Shown here: piece by piece, positions 59,670 through 64,000 of the stretch
How positions within the stretch are numbered: the stretch's first letter is position 1
How the letters are laid out: the number at the start of each line of letters is the position of its first letter
Source: JADCCX01 sp031431475
GTDB taxonomy: Bacteria > Pseudomonadota > Alphaproteobacteria > Rhizobiales > Beijerinckiaceae
Assembly: GCA_031431475.1 (NCBI GenBank)
Contig: JANPDL010000002.1
Coordinates: 1-64,000 of the forward strand
Direction: 5' to 3'
DNA: 64,000 nucleotides
Notes under the pieces: generated by a model
Told to the model about the DNA's origin: nothing
What the model saw: the letters and a program-made list of their open reading frames with translations, nothing else
Database searches by the model: none
Made by a program: the position numbers and the translations under genes

Positions 59670-61479
59670 GGTTGCCAAGAGGCTGACAGGCCCGAACAGG
59701 CTTGCAGTTCATCGGGATGCATTCGCGTATCTCAAGCCGGTCGAGTACGCGGGGGTCAAGTTCCCGGATTACGTCGGCATGGCCATGGGCTACGTCAATG
59801 CGGTCCTGTCCGGCGCTGTGAAGGAGTGCCAGTTCGTCATTCTAGCCTGCAAGCGCTTCAAAGCGATGCATCTGGAGGCACAGAAGCCGGATAGCCCGTA
59901 TTTCTGGTCAGATGCCCACGTTTTTGAGGTTTGCGGCTTCATTGAGAGGCTTCCGCAACTCGACGGGCTGAACAAGCCGGATGACGGGCTGATTGACCTG
60001 CAGCCGTGGCAATGTTGGGTTCTCGCGGGGATATTCGGATTTCGCACCATGTCCGGGGCGCAAAACGTCCGCTGGGTGCGTGAAGTTCACTTCGACGTGT
60101 CACGAAAGCAGGGCAAATCGGCCATTACCGCGTGCATAGACATCTACTGCTTCCTCTATGAGGACGAGGGGCGCTCACGCATCCTGATTGGAGCTTCGAG
60201 CCGGGATCAGGCCGGCGAGGTCTTCGAGCCGATCAAGGAAATCCTTCGCGCCGAACCAGAACTTCAGGAAGAATTCGGCCTGAAAATTACGGCCAAAGAG
60301 GTTCGTCGGCCAGACGGCGGGTACATCACGACCATCTCGGCCATCGGAAAGAAGAACGACGGCAAAAACCCCCACGTTGCTCATATTGATGAGCTTCACG
60401 CCGTCTCCACAGAGCTTCATGAGGTCATGGAGTCCTCGCTTGGTGCTCGCGCCAACCAGTTGTTCCTAAAGACGACGACGGCGGGTGATCGCACCTTCGG
60501 TCCTGGCCCTGATGCGCGGAAGAGAGCAATGGAAGTGCTGAAAGGCATTCAAAAGGCTCCCCGGCTGTTCACAGTCATCTACACCATCGACAAAGAGGAC
60601 GAGAAATACCCCCTGAGATGGGAGAACGTGGTCAAGGCGACCCCAAACCTCGGCGTGTCCATCGCCGAGAGTGACTTGCAAGGCCAGATGGAAGCCGCGA
60701 GGCACAACGTCTTCTCCCGCGGTGAGTTCGTCACCAAGCGGTTGAACGTCTATTCCGACATCGCGACACGCGCCATCTCGGCGGAAGCATGGGCGACGTG
60801 CGCAGACAAGAGCCTGAAGAGGGAACAGTTCAAGGGGCGCAACTGCATCCTGGGTGTCGATATCGGCATCGCGGACGACCATACTGCGCTCATCCTTGAG
60901 TTTGACGACCTGATTGACCCGAAAATCCCGGTTTTCTTCTGCGAACACCACATAGGTAGCCAAAATCCCGGTCTTTTTGATGAAAAGATCGCAGATCAAC
61001 TCAATCTCTGGCGGGAAGACGGATGGTTGGCGGTTCACGACTTCGCGATGGTCGATTCAGACCGGATCGCGGATCGCATCATTGAACTGAGCAAGATTTT
61101 CAATCTGACGGAGATTGTCTTCGATTACGCCGCCAGTTCGAGTCTGATTGTCCCCAAACTGCAGCGTGCAGGGCTTCCGGCCGGTACTTTCAGGACTTCA
61201 CCAGTGGAAGCGACGGAGCCGACGCGAGATATCATTGATCGCGCCACGCACGGGCTTCTGAAGCATGACGGCAACCCTGTCCTGGGCTGGAATGTGACCA
61301 ACGTCACAATCTCCGGTGGCGAACTGATCCGCTTCAGCAAAGAGCGCACGACGCCGAACATGAAGATTGATGGCTTCGCCGCGATGGTTCACGCCAACGC
61401 CGCTCGCGTCGGACGCATTCAGAAACAGAAACCCGACAAGCCACCACCGGCTGTCCCACGGATTCGAGTGCTAAATTGA
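59656..61479 (+). CDS. terL: phage terminase large subunit
   Basis: 607 residues from a GTG. Walker-A-like SRKQGKSA (~149-156), Walker B VAHIDELHA (~240), coupling motif KTTTAGD (~271), and the RNase-H-type nuclease acids in ILGVDIGIADDHTAL (~398) and a later VFDYAASS (~490). It belongs to the phage terminase family 1 (HK97/YmfN type) and powers DNA packaging through the portal. Confidence 0.93.
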   Translation: MARGKVAKRLTGPNRLAVHRDAFAYLKPVEYAGVKFPDYVGMAMGYVNAVLSGAVKECQFVILACKRFKAMHLEAQKPDSPYFWSDAHVFEVCGFIERLPQLDGLNKPDDGLIDLQPWQCWVLAGIFGFRTMSGAQNVRWVREVHFDVSRKQGKSAITACIDIYCFLYEDEGRSRILIGASSRDQAGEVFEPIKEILRAEPELQEEFGLKITAKEVRRPDGGYITTISAIGKKNDGKNPHVAHIDELHAVSTELHEVMESSLGARANQLFLKTTTAGDRTFGPGPDARKRAMEVLKGIQKAPRLFTVIYTIDKEDEKYPLRWENVVKATPNLGVSIAESDLQGQMEAARHNVFSRGEFVTKRLNVYSDIATRAISAEAWATCADKSLKREQFKGRNCILGVDIGIADDHTALILEFDDLIDPKIPVFFCEHHIGSQNPGLFDEKIADQLNLWREDGWLAVHDFAMVDSDRIADRIIELSKIFNLTEIVFDYAASSSLIVPKLQRAGLPAGTFRTSPVEATEPTRDIIDRATHGLLKHDGNPVLGWNVTNVTISGGELIRFSKERTTPNMKIDGFAAMVHANAARVGRIQKQKPDKPPPAVPRIRVLN

Positions 61480-62975
61480 AAAAGAGCACGACCATCAAGC
61501 CAGCGACGGGAGCGCGTGTCAGGTCAACAGCCGACATGGGCAACTGGACGCAGATGAGCGAGATGTTCGGCATTGGCACGAGCCTCCTTCGTCGCATCAG
61601 CGAGGCGGAGGCGCTTCATCAGGGCGCGGTGAGCGCTGCGGTTGACGTGTTGAGCCAGGACATCTCCAAGGCACGCCTTCGCCTCGTCAGAACGACTTCG
61701 CGCGGCGTGACCGTGATGGAGGCGCGTGAGCATCCCTTGGCACGGCGTCTGATGCTGGATGCAAATGAGCACCAGACATGGCACGAAGCCAATGAAATGA
61801 TCGTGCGCCAGCTTGGGCTTCATCAGAACGCATTTCTGGTCAAGATTGAGCGCATCCAGAATGATCCTGATCCCGATCTGGTGCCGGTACACCGCAACAG
61901 GGTCAATCAACAGGTCAGCGCAGGCAGGTTCTTCTATGACATCAGCGCGTCAAGCATGGGCGAGGCGGCAATCCTCGGGTTTACGGGAGTACGCCGGTTC
62001 ACCCAGGATCAGGTGATCCATATCCGGGGTCGTATGCATACCGGCGAGATGGGGCTCTCGACACTTCTCATCGGGGCCGACGTGCTTGGGCTGAACCAGT
62101 CAATTCTTGATTTTCAAGCCGGACTTATGAAAAGTGGACTCCGGCCCAATGCTGTCATCACCACGCCAGAAAATCTGACAGATGACCAGTGGGCGCGCCT
62201 CAAGACCGAACTTCGCGAGATGCTCGACAGCGCCATCTCGAAAGGTAAGCCCGCCATCTTTGAAGCCGGGCTGAAGTATGAACCTATCTCCATGGATGCG
62301 GCCAAGACTGAGGTCCACAAAGCACGCCAGTTGCTTCGACAGGAGGTTGCGGCGCTGTGGCGCATCCCGGCTTACAAGATCGGCGCTGGTGAGACAGAGA
62401 AGTACGACAACAAGGCCGCTGCAGAACAGACCTACGTGGATGATGCCCTGATCCCCCAAGCTATCAGGATCGAAGCCATCCTCGCAAAGTCCATGCTCAC
62501 GGACAACGAGCGCCTTGCGGGTATCGGGTTCATGTTCGACCGCGACGACCTCTACGATAGGGACCGTCAGCAGGCTTCGGATCGGATCGTGAAGCAGTTC
62601 GACTCCGGAATCATCACGCGCGGGGAAGCCTGCAAGAAATTGGGTTACGGTGCGGTCGATGGCATGCTCGACACCTACAAGATCCCCGTGAACTCTTCAA
62701 TCCTCCATCAGGACGGGTCCATTGAGTACGTCGCACCATCTGCACAGGGCAAGGAAGAGCCACCAAAGGAAGACCCGAAGAAGAGCCTCCTTTCAAGTTT
62801 CCTTCCAGCAACTCAAAGGGCAGAAGCAAAGCAGCCAATCAACGTGACCGTGAACATGCCTGAGCAAAAGCCCGCTCACATGAATATTGACGTGCGACCG
62901 CAGGGATCAAAAACAATCACTATGGTTCCGAAGGAAGATGGGTCGGCTGAATTCATTGTTCGGGAAGCTGCGTGA
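61476..62975 (+). CDS. phage portal protein
   Basis: 499 residues from a TTG that overlaps the terminase stop (TTGA). Typical HK97-type portal landmarks: AVDVLSQDISKARLRL (~50), LMLDANEHQTWHEANEM (~90), and WRIPAYKIGAGETEKYDNKAAAEQTYVDDALIPQ (split: WRIPAYKIG and NKAAAEQTYV, ~291-330). The C-terminal ~80 residues are disordered. It forms the dodecameric DNA gateway. Confidence 0.92.
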   Translation: MKKSTTIKPATGARVRSTADMGNWTQMSEMFGIGTSLLRRISEAEALHQGAVSAAVDVLSQDISKARLRLVRTTSRGVTVMEAREHPLARRLMLDANEHQTWHEANEMIVRQLGLHQNAFLVKIERIQNDPDPDLVPVHRNRVNQQVSAGRFFYDISASSMGEAAILGFTGVRRFTQDQVIHIRGRMHTGEMGLSTLLIGADVLGLNQSILDFQAGLMKSGLRPNAVITTPENLTDDQWARLKTELREMLDSAISKGKPAIFEAGLKYEPISMDAAKTEVHKARQLLRQEVAALWRIPAYKIGAGETEKYDNKAAAEQTYVDDALIPQAIRIEAILAKSMLTDNERLAGIGFMFDRDDLYDRDRQQASDRIVKQFDSGIITRGEACKKLGYGAVDGMLDTYKIPVNSSILHQDGSIEYVAPSAQGKEEPPKEDPKKSLLSSFLPATQRAEAKQPINVTVNMPEQKPAHMNIDVRPQGSKTITMVPKEDGSAEFIVREAA

Positions 62976-63376
62976 AGACCAACCGCTTCTCAGCAGATGT
63001 TCTCGCTCTTTCAACGGGCGCTGAGGTCGAGTGGAACGCAAGCGGAGGGGTCTGGCTTTCCCTCCATTCCGAAGACCCTGAGGCGGATGGCGACCAGACA
63101 ACAAACGAACTGTCCTACAATGGATATGAGCGAATTTTCATTGAGGCTGACCTTTGGGAAGCCGCCGAAAATGTGAAGAGCGCTGTCGAGCTTCGCTGGC
63201 CCAAGGCCGCGAGAGACATGCAGGGCGAGAAGGTTGCGACATTCATCGGCCTTGGGCTCAAGGGCTCGGGCACAGGCTATCTTGGGCGACGCCTTGAGAT
63301 GACAGACCCGATGCACATCAAGTCCAACACCATACCGGCTGTCGAAAAGGGCAAGCTGAAACTCACAGAGGCTTAA
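62972..63376 (+). CDS. phage tail fiber-like/minor structural protein
   Basis: 134 residues, GTG start overlapping the portal stop. The pattern WLSLHSEDPEADGDQTTNEL followed by SYNGYERIFIEA is found in proteins labelled 'tail fiber protein' in many phages, though their role is not settled. Placed straight after the portal, it is more likely a head or neck protein (inference). Confidence 0.65.
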   Translation: MKTNRFSADVLALSTGAEVEWNASGGVWLSLHSEDPEADGDQTTNELSYNGYERIFIEADLWEAAENVKSAVELRWPKAARDMQGEKVATFIGLGLKGSGTGYLGRRLEMTDPMHIKSNTIPAVEKGKLKLTEA

Positions 63377-63895
63377 ATGGCAGCAACATACACCCTCGCC
63401 GTGCAAGGCACCGCGTTTGCCAACCTGAAGTCAATGGCCTCTCTTTTCAACGGAGCGGGCTCTGGCGCTATTCTGAAGGTCAAGCGGGTAATTCTCCTCA
63501 ACAACCAGACCGCAGCCGTCACAGGCGTATTGGCGCTGCTGGAGCTTCGCCGCACGAACGCGGACACGGGCGGAACGACCGTTGCCCCAACAAAGCATGA
63601 CACAGCGTCTGCGAACCTTCCTGCTGCGGTTCGCGCAGGTACAGGCGCGACAGTCACCAACACAGCAGACATCCCCTTCCGTCGCATGGTGTGGTCGAAC
63701 GACGAGCCTACGGCCTCGACGCTTTCAAACGACGAATTGGAATGCATTCCCGCGCTGATGACGATCTTCGACGCAGCCACCGGAGACCCTGACATTGAGC
63801 CCATCGTGCTCCGCGAGGGACAGGGACTCACTCTGACGAACACGACGAACACCGTGGTTGGCATCATGGACGCGATCTTCGAGTTCACTACCTGA
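63377..63895 (+). CDS. hypothetical structural protein
   Basis: 172 residues starting one base after the previous stop. Beta-rich, Thr/Ala-rich sequence (GAILKVKRVILLNNQTAAVT; VLREGQGLTLTNTTNTVVGI), the composition of virion proteins. It resembles in style the 58864 protein. No named family recognised. Confidence 0.6.
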   Translation: MAATYTLAVQGTAFANLKSMASLFNGAGSGAILKVKRVILLNNQTAAVTGVLALLELRRTNADTGGTTVAPTKHDTASANLPAAVRAGTGATVTNTADIPFRRMVWSNDEPTASTLSNDELECIPALMTIFDAATGDPDIEPIVLREGQGLTLTNTTNTVVGIMDAIFEFTT

Positions 63896-63896
63896 C

Positions 63897-64000
63897 ATGG
63901 CGCGGCAGCAATACCTTTTTTCTGATCCAGGACGTTGGATCGGCGCATCTGGTAATGCCGCGCTGGTGATTTTCAACCGTTCGGGATCAGGTAAGAAGGT
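63897..64000 (+). CDS. start of a further phage structural gene, partial
   Basis: Begins MARQQYLFSDPGRWIGASG directly after the preceding stop and continues off the window (34 residues seen). No domain visible; likely virion protein from position. Confidence 0.5.
   Translation, partial: MARQQYLFSDPGRWIGASGNAALVIFNRSGSGKK

Larger units (their letters stand above)
30814..64000. mobile_element. prophage (integrase to early structural genes; right end outside window)
   Basis: From the integrase stop onward nearly every gene is phage-related and start/stop codons overlap continuously. Modules in order: integrase/excisionase, Bet/RecE recombination, repressor with two operator arrays, replication and methylation, a block of tiny genes with a sliding clamp, then HNH/terminase/portal. 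The left boundary lies between 30686 and 30813; I found no tRNA or visible att core there, and attR is not in the window. The element is at least 33 kb and shows no frameshift or truncation, so it may be intact. Confidence 0.93.

Overview
The window is alphaproteobacterial, most likely from the order Hyphomicrobiales (Rhizobiales). This is inferred from gene content (AddA beside thioredoxin, IolE/IdhA-type inositol catabolism, a sodium-symporter-fused hybrid histidine kinase, a Pal lipoprotein of rhizobial type), from the high GC content, and from GcrA-like and P27-terminase genes in the prophage. No rRNA or tRNA gene was found, and I cannot name a genus. Positions 1-30,685 are ordinary chromosome and about 30,800-64,000 is a prophage whose right end lies outside the window.

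Chromosomal part. At 1-6,100 a divergent cluster carries a ferric/sugar-phosphate-type ABC transporter (permease cut by the window edge), an inositol monophosphatase-family enzyme and an inositol 2-dehydrogenase on the minus strand, facing an SDR dehydrogenase and an inosose dehydratase (IolE). Together they suggest import, dephosphorylation and oxidation of a phosphorylated cyclitol. An enolase-superfamily racemase/epimerase follows. At 7,249-11,158 an NMT1-type ABC importer is linked to a cytosine-deaminase-like amidohydrolase, suggesting pyrimidine salvage. Then come addA without addB, trxA, polA (carrying a 150-bp in-frame palindromic insertion), a nitroreductase, and a pheS-pheT operon interrupted by two small genes, one of them a HEPN-like protein, all translationally coupled. 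Further right are a fumarylacetoacetase-family hydrolase, a large SSS-domain hybrid sensor kinase, a stand-alone pal, a TAXI-type TRAP binding protein and a small membrane protein.

Prophage part. The organisation is lambda-like. A leftward early operon (38,498 to 30,814) encodes RecE-like exonuclease, Bet-type annealing protein, a DUF968/HNH protein, a DUF5131 protein with an extra zinc-ribbon region, a YkgJ-like cysteine-cluster protein, an excisionase-like protein and a tyrosine integrase. An S24 repressor (40,186-40,884) is flanked by two matching operator arrays: one at the leftward promoter (38,571-38,621) and one at the rightward promoter (40,910-40,974). A 15-nt operator sequence is identical in both and sits between -35 and -10 each time. 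A lipoprotein gene is coupled to the repressor stop codon. The rightward operon (40,985-52,554) carries a Cro-like protein, a highly structured intergenic RNA candidate, a RuvC-like resolvase, DUF6745, a transglycosylase, a GcrA-like regulator, a DnaA-domain-IV-like protein, three DNA methyltransferases and a DnaB helicase.

A second leftward operon (57,484 to 52,535), behind a near-consensus promoter, carries a full-length DNA polymerase sliding clamp (DnaN) and about 14 tiny unknown genes. Packaging genes (HNH, TerS, TerL, portal and small structural proteins) start at 58,238 and run off the window. The combination of GcrA-like, DnaA-like, DnaB, DnaN and several methyltransferases in one prophage points to take-over of the alphaproteobacterial replication and cell-cycle circuit. 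This is my main candidate for an undescribed system.
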